From: Streptomyces panaciradicis
Lineage (GTDB): Bacteria > Actinomycetota > Actinomycetes > Streptomycetales > Streptomycetaceae
Direction of reading: 5' to 3'
Assembly: GCF_023516615.1 (NCBI RefSeq)
Contig: NZ_JAMGBF010000060.1
Location: 41,298 to 105,297, forward strand
Length of the DNA: 64,000 nucleotides
Below, piece by piece: positions 18,301-25,564 of the stretch. How positions within the stretch are numbered: the stretch's first letter is position 1; each line of letters starts with the position of its first letter. A program made the position numbers and the translations under genes. The notes under the pieces were generated by a model. The model was not told the origin of the DNA. It saw only the letters and a list, made by a program, of their open reading frames with translations, and made no database searches.

Positions 18301-18592
18301 CGACGGCCGCGGTGACCTCCTCGTCCAGGACAAGGCGAACGTGCTGTGGCGGTATGAGGCCGGCACCACCAGCACGGGCGGCTTCAAGACCCGAGTCCAG
18401 GTGTCCAGCAACTGGGGTTCCTCCTACAACGCGGTCATCGGCGTCGGCGACATCACCGGCGACGGCCGCGCGGACCTCGTCGCCCGGGACACCACCGGGA
18501 CGGTGTGGCGCTACAACGGCAACGGCAAGGGCTCCTTCAGCAGCCGCACAAAGGTCACCACGGGCTGGAAGGGCTACAAGGCCGTCATGTGA
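15335..18592 (+). CDS. Large secreted FG-GAP/VCBS-repeat protein
   Basis: A 1085-residue exported protein. GTG 15335 is taken as the start because GGAGG lies just upstream; an ATG at 15308 lacks one. A basic start and hydrophobic stretch (VAVLVAALTAGFPLG) ending in Ala-rich sequence is a Sec signal peptide. Residues about 60-750 form beta-propeller-like sequence without a named domain. Around 750-840 is a FlgD-like Ig domain (DWKVTIRQKASGTAVRTL and VTNGTYTWTLTAKPADGQG). The last 250 residues carry FG-GAP repeats with Ca-binding signatures such as GDVNGDGRPDLIGR, GDLNGDGRGDLLVQ and GDITGDGRADLVAR. The role is probably extracellular binding or adhesion; no enzyme motif is seen. A strong hairpin follows. 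Confidence 0.88.
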   Translation: MAQLHPGRHRPGFGSHPARRTVAVLVAALTAGFPLGYTPAAAAPAAPTVSAQGLVLPAAARGVPRFTRILNAGAGGFLWAQEGDDRFLWTDYATGTTTAIAQHMPVPLEYNIEDGSTFGDLSFQLGYYGDGSDTVALYSEDDHQVTLIQGAGTSGGTAVVLVPENRSYQGTFGDTVLTSTSGVSGNPDAYQLQRVEEGQVQETPVTGLPAGAGDIRVEDGDARSVVLRYQTDDGTHWSIVDLTTGASSPLPDRPSPEEAWEVTGFRLSPDSVLRLRPGRGKADVFDRADLAAAPRTLETSSLSYEAAFGVVGSALLGVEPMAPGDNKYRGQPLVALTSDGSDTASTTVMDPAAYQLVQAPDGSVLVAGAAHPVDQGDLDWGVYRVAQRADGSLTRSRLTAVQPMPAQIHGLSLGSGILTTADNSTLYEPDTILGAYRSTWLTASGTPSPIRSTVDGLVSGWDGPCDETRLRCIRMFADGAGHHGRGEATEAGLTMLRSNGVAAWGPTLDTGDDTPRLADLSGRYAVVNGASSGKQYVGEFPAAGEGKVLIKRDRVAAAVWGNTLWSGAASGGKVTATRLPTGTTLESFTTRNGCTPSGLQAVGRFVYWVCEDASGDVHGAGLYDRTTKRTSTAPDGRVLLGDGYLVERVPGIQSVSGLTLIDLHNGLPASGSDADLPSRKLADWTDIGPDNTEAGTSWTVDRFGGDVAYADRDQRVHVIPTGVPTSPLTAVDAMVVSGSAQWSGSWWLSKPAADWKVTIRQKASGTAVRTLSGTDARGLLTAAWDGKDSVGRPVTNGTYTWTLTAKPADGQGAALTLSADIKVTAGAASPHDYAGNDGVGDVLTLNSSGTLTIHRGTGTGTLGGTVSGSGWPATAQFVPFGDLGSDHCNDVLVRTGGTLRAYRPACGKAATPTTPYTSLGTSGWSAYDVLTSPGDVNGDGRPDLIGRQSSTGDVYLFKGQANGKLSSRAKIASHWTGYKKIIGAGDLNGDGRGDLLVQDKANVLWRYEAGTTSTGGFKTRVQVSSNWGSSYNAVIGVGDITGDGRADLVARDTTGTVWRYNGNGKGSFSSRTKVTTGWKGYKAVM

Positions 18593-18606
18593 CGACAAGC
18601 GAGGCC

Positions 18607-18633
18607 CGCCCGGCATCCTCGGGGTGCCGGGCG
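18607..18633 (+). terminator. Terminator hairpin after the FG-GAP gene
   Basis: CGCCCGGCA (18607-18615) and TGCCGGGCG (18625-18633) form a perfect 9-bp stem with a 9-base loop, 14 bases beyond the stop codon. Confidence 0.7.
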
Positions 18634-18735
18634 ACGCCGTGCTCGGGGTTGGCTACCACCACCGGCGAAGCCCGTGCCTGTGCCGGCCTTTGACCGTCAC
18701 TGAATGAGAGCGCGGACGTCGCGGGGCGCTGCCGA

Positions 18736-19113
18736 TCAGATGCGCCAGGAGCGCAGGGCCTCGGCGACGGCGTAGACGTTCAGACGGCTGTCGCGAACCT
18801 TGCGGACGAGGTCGGACAGGGCGCCGTAGGGCGGATCGATGCCTTCGCCGGACTGGTCCATGTACTGGGCGGAGATGAACGCGGCGAAAAGGCTGTTGCG
18901 GTGGGGGAGCGGCTCGAGCCGCACGATCGTGTGCAGGAGTGCGGCCGCACGCCAGGCGGCATCCGGATCGGACGCTTCGAGCGTCGGCATCCTGGTTTTG
19001 TGCCGCGCCACGGCGGCCACCAGCGCCGAGTAGTCCGACACCGTCACGTCTTCCTGCCCGAGGGCGGCGTCCTGGACATCCAGCAGCCAGGAGACATCGA
19101 CATACAGCACCAT
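18736..19113 (-). CDS. Fic/Doc-type toxin of a toxin-antitoxin pair
   Basis: A 125-residue protein starting at ATG 19113, sharing one base with the antitoxin stop (TGATG). It begins YVDVSWLLDVQDAAL and contains DPDAAWRAAALLHTIVRLEP, then a helix with LPHRNSLFAAFISAQYMDQSG. This HRN-containing helix resembles the reduced Fic-fold core of Doc-like toxins (family motif HxFx(D/N)GN), though the motif is degenerate here. Doc proteins modify translation factor Tu and arrest translation; whether this one does is unknown. Proteins of the same length and order with an RHH-like antitoxin are common in Streptomyces. Confidence 0.75.
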   Translation of the reverse strand: MVLYVDVSWLLDVQDAALGQEDVTVSDYSALVAAVARHKTRMPTLEASDPDAAWRAAALLHTIVRLEPLPHRNSLFAAFISAQYMDQSGEGIDPPYGALSDLVRKVRDSRLNVYAVAEALRSWRI

Positions 19114-19352
19114 CAGGCGGCCGCGACCCCGTCACCGCGCTGGGAACGCGGCACCTCGTCGGGAAACGCCTCATCGAACTCACCGCGCAACCTGTCGGCC
19201 CACGCGGTCGCGCCTGCCACGAACTGTTTGCGGTGCATCTCCCGCACACCGAGGTCATGCAGGTACTGCTTCAGGCTCTTGCCCTCGGCGGCGGCAGCGG
19301 CCCGCACGCCTTCCATTTCTTCCTCGGAGAAGGACACGTTCAGCGATGGCAT
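19113..19352 (-). CDS. Antitoxin, ribbon-helix-helix-like
   Basis: A 79-residue acidic protein starting at ATG 19352. The N-terminus MPSLNVSFSEEEMEGVRAAA followed by KSLKQYLHDL is a strand-helix-helix pattern of ribbon-helix-helix antitoxins, and the Glu/Asp-rich tail would wrap the toxin. It precedes and is coupled to the toxin gene by a one-base overlap. An inverted repeat just upstream of the start fits autoregulation by the toxin-antitoxin complex. Confidence 0.78.
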   Translation of the reverse strand: MPSLNVSFSEEEMEGVRAAAAAEGKSLKQYLHDLGVREMHRKQFVAGATAWADRLRGEFDEAFPDEVPRSQRGDGVAAA

Positions 19353-19355
19353 GCC

Positions 19356-19384
19356 GACATGGTACCAACTAGGTGCCAGATGTC
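19356..19384. promoter_or_regulatory. Probable autoregulatory operator of the toxin-antitoxin pair
   Basis: Interrupted inverted repeat: GACATGGTACC on the left and GGTGCCAGATGTC on the right around AACTA. The outer GACAT/ATGTC and inner GGTACC/GGTGCC parts match with one mismatch. It begins four bases upstream of the antitoxin start codon. Confidence 0.5.
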
Positions 19385-20170
19385 ACACCCCAGTCCCCAA
19401 GGATCGACAGAGACCCGCGCGCACCATGGCTACAACTGGCGCTGCGGCGTCACAGCATGGCTGGAAGAAGACTGACGCGGGGGCGACGAAACCTTGTAGG
19501 GGTACGCCTTCGGCCGGTGAGCCTGGGCGATGCTCGGGTTGGGAACGACGGTAGTCGATCTCGTCGGAGTCACCTTGTGCATGGTGCGGCTGACGTGCGT
19601 GTTCACGTTGTCCCACACCAAAACGATGGGGCCGCCGAGCTGCTGGTGTGCGGTATCCAGCAGGCGGCGAAAGTCGTGTGCTGCTGCCAGCCACCTCGAG
19701 CCTAGTGGGCTCCAGTGGAGCGTGATCTTGTCTGGTCGGTGAGTATGACAGCTAGCCGAGGTGCGCCGTGAGTCATTGTCGCGACCCATGGGTGCGTCTC
19801 GTGTCGTCACTGGCCCTGAGCCGGCAGTGAACCGCTCAGCAACGGTCAGCCGCTGGTGGTTGCTGGGACTCGGCCGCCGGCCGGCCTCCTGGATCGCCGT
19901 GCCTGTGTGGGACTGACAACGCGAGCGTGTTCGATGACACCGTTTCGACGCGCCGGTGCAGGTCCGGCGTTGGGCATTCACTCCATCGGTGTGTGCCGGT
20001 CAGGTGGGGGGCCTGCGGTGGGGCCGGTTGTGGACGGTCGCTGTGGCGTTCTCATTGAGCCGGTCGGCGGTATCCACGCCTTCACCGTGTCTGATCATGT
20101 CGACTGCTTTTCCTATCTTCCTGTCATGTCTGGTTTCTGACGGTCTGTGAGGACTGTGAAGGGGAGCAAC
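19385..20170. other. Gene-poor stretch before the glycan cluster
   Basis: Besides the IS630-type fragment (19560-19740), no gene is supported. The last 200 bases are less GC-rich and presumably carry the promoter of the glycan cluster, but I could not pick a convincing -35/-10 pair. Confidence 0.5.
19560..19740 (-). mobile_element. IS630-family transposase remnant
   Basis: The minus frame gives RRLLDTAHQQLGGPIVLVWD followed by NVNTHVSRTM, the second catalytic-Asp segment (LVWDNxNTH) of IS630/Tc1-type transposases. Sequence on both sides loses similarity and no terminal repeats were found. Confidence 0.65.
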
Positions 20171-21133
20171 ATGCGTGTCGTGGTGACCGGAGGCGCGGGA
20201 TTCGTCGGATCTCATCTCTGCGAGGCCCTGATGGCAAGGGGGGACGAAGTCATCTGTGTGGACAACCTCTGCACGGGTGACATCACGAACCTCGCCGCTC
20301 TGCGCGGGCAGCCGGGCTTCACTTTTGTACAGGCCGATGTGAGCTCGGGGCTGGACGTGCAGGGGCCCGTGGACGCGGTGGCCCATCTCGCGAGCCCGGC
20401 CTCGCCGGCCGATTACCTCAGCCTTCCGCTGCAGACCCTTGCCGTGGGCAGCCGAGGCAGCGAATACGCCCTGGAACTCGCCCGCCGGCACGGCGCCCGT
20501 TTCGTCCTGGCCTCGACCAGCGAGGTGTACGGCGACCCGCTGGCCCATCCCCAGGACGAGGAGTACTGGGGACACGTCAATCCGGTCGGCCCGCGCAGCG
20601 TGTACGACGAGGCCAAGCGCTACGCCGAAGCCGTCACCGTCGCCTACGCCCGCCACCACGGCGTGAACACCGGGATCGTCCGCATCTTCAACACCTACGG
20701 GCCGCGTCTGCGGCCGCACGACGGCCGGGTGGTGTCCACCTTCATCCGGCAGGCCCTGGCGGGCGAGTCGCTGACCATCTACGGCGACGGGACGCAGACA
20801 CGCAGCTTCTGCTACGTCGACGATCTGGTCCGCGGCATCGTGGCGATGCTGGACTGCCGCGAGCCGGGACCGGTCAACCTCGGCAATCCCGACGAGCGCA
20901 CCGTCCTGGAGCTCGCCGAACTCGTCCTGCGCATCACCGGATCCGACTCCGGCCTGCGGCCTCGTCCCCTTCCCGCGGATGACCCGGTGCGCCGTTGCCC
21001 GGTGGTCACCCGGGCGCTGCAGCGGCTGGAGTGGAAGCCCCGCATCGACATCGAGGACGGGCTGCGCACCACGGTGTCCTGGTTCAAGGACAGTGCCCCG
21101 AAGCCGGTTCTGGCCGCAGCCGAGGCGAGGTGA
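20171..21133 (+). CDS. UDP-glucuronate decarboxylase (UDP-xylose synthase type)
   Basis: A 320-residue extended SDR enzyme starting at ATG 20171 with GGGGAG close upstream. The Rossmann motif GGAGFVGSH is at residue about 7. The substrate region reads LASTSEVYGDPLAHPQDEEY and RSVYDEAKRYAEAVTVAYAR, carrying the YxxxK pair, then RIFNTYGPRLRPHDGRVVST. These blocks are characteristic of UDP-glucuronate decarboxylases, which convert UDP-GlcA to UDP-xylose in the cytoplasm. The UDP-glucose dehydrogenase three genes downstream would supply its substrate. First gene of the plus-strand glycan cluster. A related 4,6-dehydratase activity is less likely given the conserved blocks. Confidence 0.87.
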   Translation: MRVVVTGGAGFVGSHLCEALMARGDEVICVDNLCTGDITNLAALRGQPGFTFVQADVSSGLDVQGPVDAVAHLASPASPADYLSLPLQTLAVGSRGSEYALELARRHGARFVLASTSEVYGDPLAHPQDEEYWGHVNPVGPRSVYDEAKRYAEAVTVAYARHHGVNTGIVRIFNTYGPRLRPHDGRVVSTFIRQALAGESLTIYGDGTQTRSFCYVDDLVRGIVAMLDCREPGPVNLGNPDERTVLELAELVLRITGSDSGLRPRPLPADDPVRRCPVVTRALQRLEWKPRIDIEDGLRTTVSWFKDSAPKPVLAAAEAR

Positions 21134-21161
21134 CGCGGCCTCAGCGCCGTGGAGCGACGAC

Positions 21162-23027
21162 ATGACATCCCGCGACTTCTCGCCTCGCCCCCGCACGGGC
21201 GTCGACCGTGCCCGCTCCGACGTCCTGGAGTTGGAGCAGCTCACCCATGAGCTGCGCACGCTGTCCGGCGGCACGCTGAGCCGGGTCACCCCCAACGGGC
21301 CCCGGTTCGCCGGCCGCCGGCTCATGCGCCAGGTCGGCCGCACCACCTTCACGTCCGCGCTGAAGCTCCCCGAGCGAGTCCTGGTCGCCCTCCTCGTCGC
21401 CGGCTGGGCTTCGTGTGCGGTCCTGTTCTGGCGGTGGTGGCTGCAGCCGGAGCACCGCATTTCGCTCACCGCGCTGGCCGTCAACAGTGTGCTGCTGGGC
21501 TATCTGACGCTGCTTCCCGTGGCGTTCGTGGTCACCGTCCTGCGGTTGCGCCGCGTCAACCTCGACCTGCCCGTCCCTTCGCTGTCCGTGGCGTTCGTGG
21601 TGACGAAGGCGCCCTCCGAGCCCTGGCCGGTGGCGCGCAAGACCCTTCTCGCCATGCTCGCCCAGCGCTACCCCCACCCCTACGACGTTTGGCTGTGCGA
21701 CGAGGACCCGACGCCTGAGGTCGAAGCCTGGTGCCGCGCCCACGGCGTACGCCTGTCCACCCGGCGGGGGATCGCGGGCTACCACCGCCCGAGCTGGCCG
21801 CGCCGCACCCGCTGCAAGGAAGGGAACCTGGCCTTCTTCTACGACCGCCACGGATACGAGGACTACGAGGTGGTCGCCCAGCTGGACTGCGACCACGTGC
21901 CGGATCCGACGTATCTGAGAGAAGTCGTACGGCCCTTCGCCGACCCGGCCATCGGATACGTGGCGGCACCCAGCATCTGCGACGCCAACGCGGACACCTC
22001 GTGGGCGGCACGCGGCAGACTGCACAGGGAAGGCGTCTTCCACGGCCCCTTCCAGCTCGGCCACAACGACGGCCTGGCCCCGTCCTGCATCGGCTCCCAC
22101 TACGCGGTGCGCACCGCCGCGCTGCGACAGATCGGCGGACTCGGCCCCGAACTGGCCGAGGACTTCTCCACCACCTTCCTGCTCAACTCGGCAGGCTGGC
22201 AGGGCGCCTTCGCCATCGAGGCGCGGGCGCACGGCGACGGGCCCGCCACCTTCTCTGCGATGATCACCCAGGAGTTCCAGTGGTCGCGCAGTCTGGTGGC
22301 GCTGATGCTGAATCTCTTCCCCCGCCATGTGAGTCGGCTCAGCTGGAAACTGCGGGTGCGCTTCGCCTTCGCCTTCAGCTATTACCCGCTGCTGGGACTG
22401 TCGACGGCGGCGGCCCTGGTCCTGGCCCCCATCGCCGCCGTGACCGGGGTGCCGTGGGTCCGGGTCAACTACCCCTCCTTCCTGCTCCACTACTGGTCGA
22501 TGTCCGTATGGCTGATGGCGCTGACCTGGTTCCTGCGCCGCCGCGGACTGCTGCGTCCCCGCAAGGTGCCGCTGATCAGCTGGGAGAACTGGCTTTTCGC
22601 TCTGGCCCGTTGGCCGTTCGTGGCCTGGGGAACCCTGGCGGCCGTATGGGTCACCCTCCGTCCGCGGAGCCTGACCTTCAAGGTCACCCCCAAGGCCCGG
22701 CAACCTCTCGCCCCCCTGCCTCTGCGGCTTGTGGCGCCCTATGTGCTCATCGCGGCCGCTCTGGGCGTCGCAGGCCTCTTCGGTGAACTCAACGGCCCGG
22801 CGTTCGGCTACGTCTTCTTGTGTCTGCTGGGCGCCGCCACCTACACCGTGGTCGCCTGCCTGATCTGCCTGCTGCACGCCGTGGAGAGCGCCGGCGCCAC
22901 ACAGAGCGGCCGCCGGCGGGCCCTGGCCACGGTCCGCGCCCCGCTCGCGCTGACCATGCTGACCGCGTCACCGATGATCCTCGCCGTGCTGATCTTCCCC
23001 TCCTACCTGGCGGGACTGCTCGCCTGA
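21162..23027 (+). CDS. Membrane glycosyltransferase family 2, cellulose-synthase-like
   Basis: A 621-residue processive-type glycosyltransferase from ATG 21162. Two helices (residues about 75-95 and 105-130) precede a cytoplasmic GT-A domain, with DxD at LDCDHVPDP (Asp242, Asp244), a catalytic-base-like ED (Glu333-Asp334) and QEFQWSRS (Gln370 to Trp374), the equivalent of the QxxRW motif of BcsA-type synthases. Four or more C-terminal helices would form the export channel. It thus probably polymerises and exports a beta-linked sugar chain from UDP-sugars. The Arg of QxxRW is displaced by one (QWSR), a point to model. It lies between the UDP-sugar genes that feed it. Confidence 0.85.
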   Translation: MTSRDFSPRPRTGVDRARSDVLELEQLTHELRTLSGGTLSRVTPNGPRFAGRRLMRQVGRTTFTSALKLPERVLVALLVAGWASCAVLFWRWWLQPEHRISLTALAVNSVLLGYLTLLPVAFVVTVLRLRRVNLDLPVPSLSVAFVVTKAPSEPWPVARKTLLAMLAQRYPHPYDVWLCDEDPTPEVEAWCRAHGVRLSTRRGIAGYHRPSWPRRTRCKEGNLAFFYDRHGYEDYEVVAQLDCDHVPDPTYLREVVRPFADPAIGYVAAPSICDANADTSWAARGRLHREGVFHGPFQLGHNDGLAPSCIGSHYAVRTAALRQIGGLGPELAEDFSTTFLLNSAGWQGAFAIEARAHGDGPATFSAMITQEFQWSRSLVALMLNLFPRHVSRLSWKLRVRFAFAFSYYPLLGLSTAAALVLAPIAAVTGVPWVRVNYPSFLLHYWSMSVWLMALTWFLRRRGLLRPRKVPLISWENWLFALARWPFVAWGTLAAVWVTLRPRSLTFKVTPKARQPLAPLPLRLVAPYVLIAAALGVAGLFGELNGPAFGYVFLCLLGAATYTVVACLICLLHAVESAGATQSGRRRALATVRAPLALTMLTASPMILAVLIFPSYLAGLLA

Positions 23028-23093
23028 CCAGCGCACGGCACGGCTTTCCCCGCAACGTCCCTGACTCCCCATGCCCTTCGGAGGTGGCCCTCC

Positions 23094-24218
23094 ATGTCCC
23101 AGCCGCGCACGATCCTGGTGACCGGCGGTGCCGGTTTCATCGGCAGCCATACCTGCGTGGAGTTGCTCACGCACGGCCATGACGTGATCGTCGTAGACAA
23201 CCACCAGAACAGTGTTCCCGAGGCGCTCCATCGGGTGGAGCAGGTGGCTCGCCGCTCCCTGGCCGCCTCCTACGTCCTCGACGTCCGCGACCGCGAGGCC
23301 CTGTCCGCGGTCTTCGCCTCCCACACGGTGGACGCAGTGATCCACTTCGCCGGCCGCAAGGCCGTGGGGGAGTCGGTGCGCATGCCCGTGCAGTACTACG
23401 ACACCAACGTCGGCGGCACCACCGCGCTGCTGGAGGTGATGAGCGAACACGGCGTGCACCGTCTGGTGTTCTCCTCCTCCTGCTCCGTCTACGGCGTGGC
23501 CGAGCGCATGCCGCTGACCGAGGCCCACCCCACAGCGCCCGTCAATCCCTACGCCCGCTCGAAGCTCACCTGCGAACAGATCCTCGCCGATGTGTGCGCC
23601 CACCGCAGCGAGTTCACCGTCCACGCACTGCGCTACTTCAACCCTGTCGGCGCCCACCCCTCCGGACTCCTGGGAGAGGACCCCATGGGGGTGCCCGACA
23701 ACGTGATGCCCTACCTCGCCCAGGTCGCCGCCGGCCGGCGGGAACACGTCACCGTCTTCGGCGACGACTGGCCCACCCCCGACGGGACAGGAGTACGCGA
23801 CTACATCCATGTCATGGACGTAGCCGAAGGGCACCGCATCGCCCTGGAACACCCCGCGTCGCACGGCATGCACCTGCTCAACCTCGGCAGCGGACAGGGC
23901 ACATCGGTCCTGCAACTGATCGAGGCCTACCAGCAAGCTGCCGGCCGTCCCGTCCCCTACCGCATCGGAGCCCGCCGTCCGGGCGACGTACCGGAACTCA
24001 TCGCCGACGGCACCGCCGCCGGCGCCGCCTGGAACTGGCGCCCCACCCGTGACCTCGCCGCCATGTGCCGCGACTCCTGGCACTTCCAGCTGAACAACCC
24101 CCACGGCTATCGACCCCACGACCTCAACGCCGGCCCCGTCCCCGGACCCGGACCCGTAGCCGGCGCCACCACCACCCCCACGGGCCCACGCGCCCATGCC
24201 CTACGGAGCAGCGCATGA
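23094..24218 (+). CDS. galE: UDP-glucose 4-epimerase
   Basis: A 374-residue enzyme interconverting UDP-glucose and UDP-galactose. TGGAGFIGSH lies at residue about 10, the NAD-binding VIHFAGRKAVGESV block near 80-95, the catalytic SSSCSVYG and NPYARSK (Tyr153), the substrate-binding LRYFNPVGAHPSGLLGE, and RDYIHVMDVAEGH. It is preceded by a GGAGGT ribosome site. The C-terminal 35 residues are a Pro/Gly/Thr-rich tail beyond the usual GalE end. The stop overlaps the next start by 4 bases (ATGA), so the two are translationally coupled. Confidence 0.93.
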   Translation: MSQPRTILVTGGAGFIGSHTCVELLTHGHDVIVVDNHQNSVPEALHRVEQVARRSLAASYVLDVRDREALSAVFASHTVDAVIHFAGRKAVGESVRMPVQYYDTNVGGTTALLEVMSEHGVHRLVFSSSCSVYGVAERMPLTEAHPTAPVNPYARSKLTCEQILADVCAHRSEFTVHALRYFNPVGAHPSGLLGEDPMGVPDNVMPYLAQVAAGRREHVTVFGDDWPTPDGTGVRDYIHVMDVAEGHRIALEHPASHGMHLLNLGSGQGTSVLQLIEAYQQAAGRPVPYRIGARRPGDVPELIADGTAAGAAWNWRPTRDLAAMCRDSWHFQLNNPHGYRPHDLNAGPVPGPGPVAGATTTPTGPRAHALRSSA

Positions 24219-25564
24219 AACTGACCGTCATCGGCACCGGCTATCTCGGTGCCGTGCACGCCGCCTGCATGGCCGAGATCGGCCATGAGGTCCTGGGCGT
24301 CGACAACGACCACACCAAGATCGCCGCCTTGGCCGCGGGCCGCACCCCCTTCTTCGAACCCGGCCTGCAAGAACTCCTCAGCCGCGGCATCGCCTCGGGC
24401 CGACTGCGCTTCACCACATCCCTGCAGCAGGCGGCACACTTCGCCAAGCTGCACTTCTTGTGCGTGGGCACACCACAGCGCCCCGACGGGCCCGGCGCCG
24501 ACCTCACACACGTCGACGCGGTCATCGACGGCCTGGCCACCCACCTGCTCCCCGGCGCCCTCATCGTCGGCAAGTCCACCGTCCCCGTGGGCACCGCCGA
24601 ACGGCTCGCCGCCCGCCTGCGCACCGCCGGAGCCGCAACGGCCCACCTGGCCTGGAACCCGGAGTTCCTGCGCGAAGGCCACGCCGTGTCCGACACCCTT
24701 CGCCCGGACCGACTGGTCTTCGGTACCACCTCCGCCGACGCCGAGAAGACTCTGCGCGAGGTGTACGCGCCCCTGATCCGCTCCGGCATCCCCTGCGTGG
24801 CCACCGACACCGCCACCGCCGAACTGGTGAAGATGGCGGCCAACTCCTTCCTCGCCACGAAGATCTCCTTCATCAATGCGATGGCCGAGGTGTGCGACGC
24901 GGCAGGCGCCGACGTCACCGTCCTCGCCCACGCCATCGGATACGACGCCCGCATCGGACGTCCCTTCCTCAACGCCGGCCTGGGCTTCGGCGGCGGCTGC
25001 CTGCCCAAGGACATCCGCGCCTTCCGCACGCGGGCCGGCGAACTCGAGGTCGGCTCGGCACTCGCCTTCCTCAACGAGATCGACGAGATCAACCTCCGCC
25101 AGCGCCGCCGCACGGTGGAACTCACCTCCCGCCTCGCGGGCGGCAGTCTCACCGGCCGGCGCATCGCCGTGCTCGGCGCCGCCTTCAAACCCGACAGCGA
25201 CGACGTACGAGACTCCCCGGCCCTCGCCGTGGCCGCCCAACTGCACGACGAGGGCGCCCTGGTCCGCGTCCACGATCCACAAGCCCTGGACAACGCGCGC
25301 GCCGCCTGCCCTCAACTGGACTACACCTCACGCGTCGACAAGGCGTGCGAGGGCGCCGACGTGGTCCTGCACCTGACGGACTGGGCCGAATACCGTTGCC
25401 TCGACCCCGGCGCCCTCACCCCGCTGGTGGGCCGGCCGCGTCTGCTCGACGCCCGCAACAGCCTCAACGCCGACGTCTGGACGCGGGCCGGCTGGCAGTA
25501 CGCAGCCCTGGGCAGGCTCGCAGCCCTACGTCATCCCGCATCCGACGCCTTGGCCTCTGTCTGA
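24215..25564 (+). CDS. UDP-glucose 6-dehydrogenase
   Basis: A 449-residue enzyme oxidising UDP-glucose to UDP-glucuronate with two NAD. It starts at ATG 24215 inside the galE stop. The Rossmann motif is VIGTGYLGAVHAACMAEIGH. The catalytic Cys is in GLGFGGGCLPKDIRAF (Cys262), and the C-terminal UDP-binding domain has GAAFKPDSDDVRDSPAL. Length and order are typical. The product feeds the UDP-glucuronate decarboxylase upstream and may be polymerised directly. The last 34 bases overlap the end of the convergent beta-helix gene. Confidence 0.93.
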   Translation: MKLTVIGTGYLGAVHAACMAEIGHEVLGVDNDHTKIAALAAGRTPFFEPGLQELLSRGIASGRLRFTTSLQQAAHFAKLHFLCVGTPQRPDGPGADLTHVDAVIDGLATHLLPGALIVGKSTVPVGTAERLAARLRTAGAATAHLAWNPEFLREGHAVSDTLRPDRLVFGTTSADAEKTLREVYAPLIRSGIPCVATDTATAELVKMAANSFLATKISFINAMAEVCDAAGADVTVLAHAIGYDARIGRPFLNAGLGFGGGCLPKDIRAFRTRAGELEVGSALAFLNEIDEINLRQRRRTVELTSRLAGGSLTGRRIAVLGAAFKPDSDDVRDSPALAVAAQLHDEGALVRVHDPQALDNARAACPQLDYTSRVDKACEGADVVLHLTDWAEYRCLDPGALTPLVGRPRLLDARNSLNADVWTRAGWQYAALGRLAALRHPASDALASV

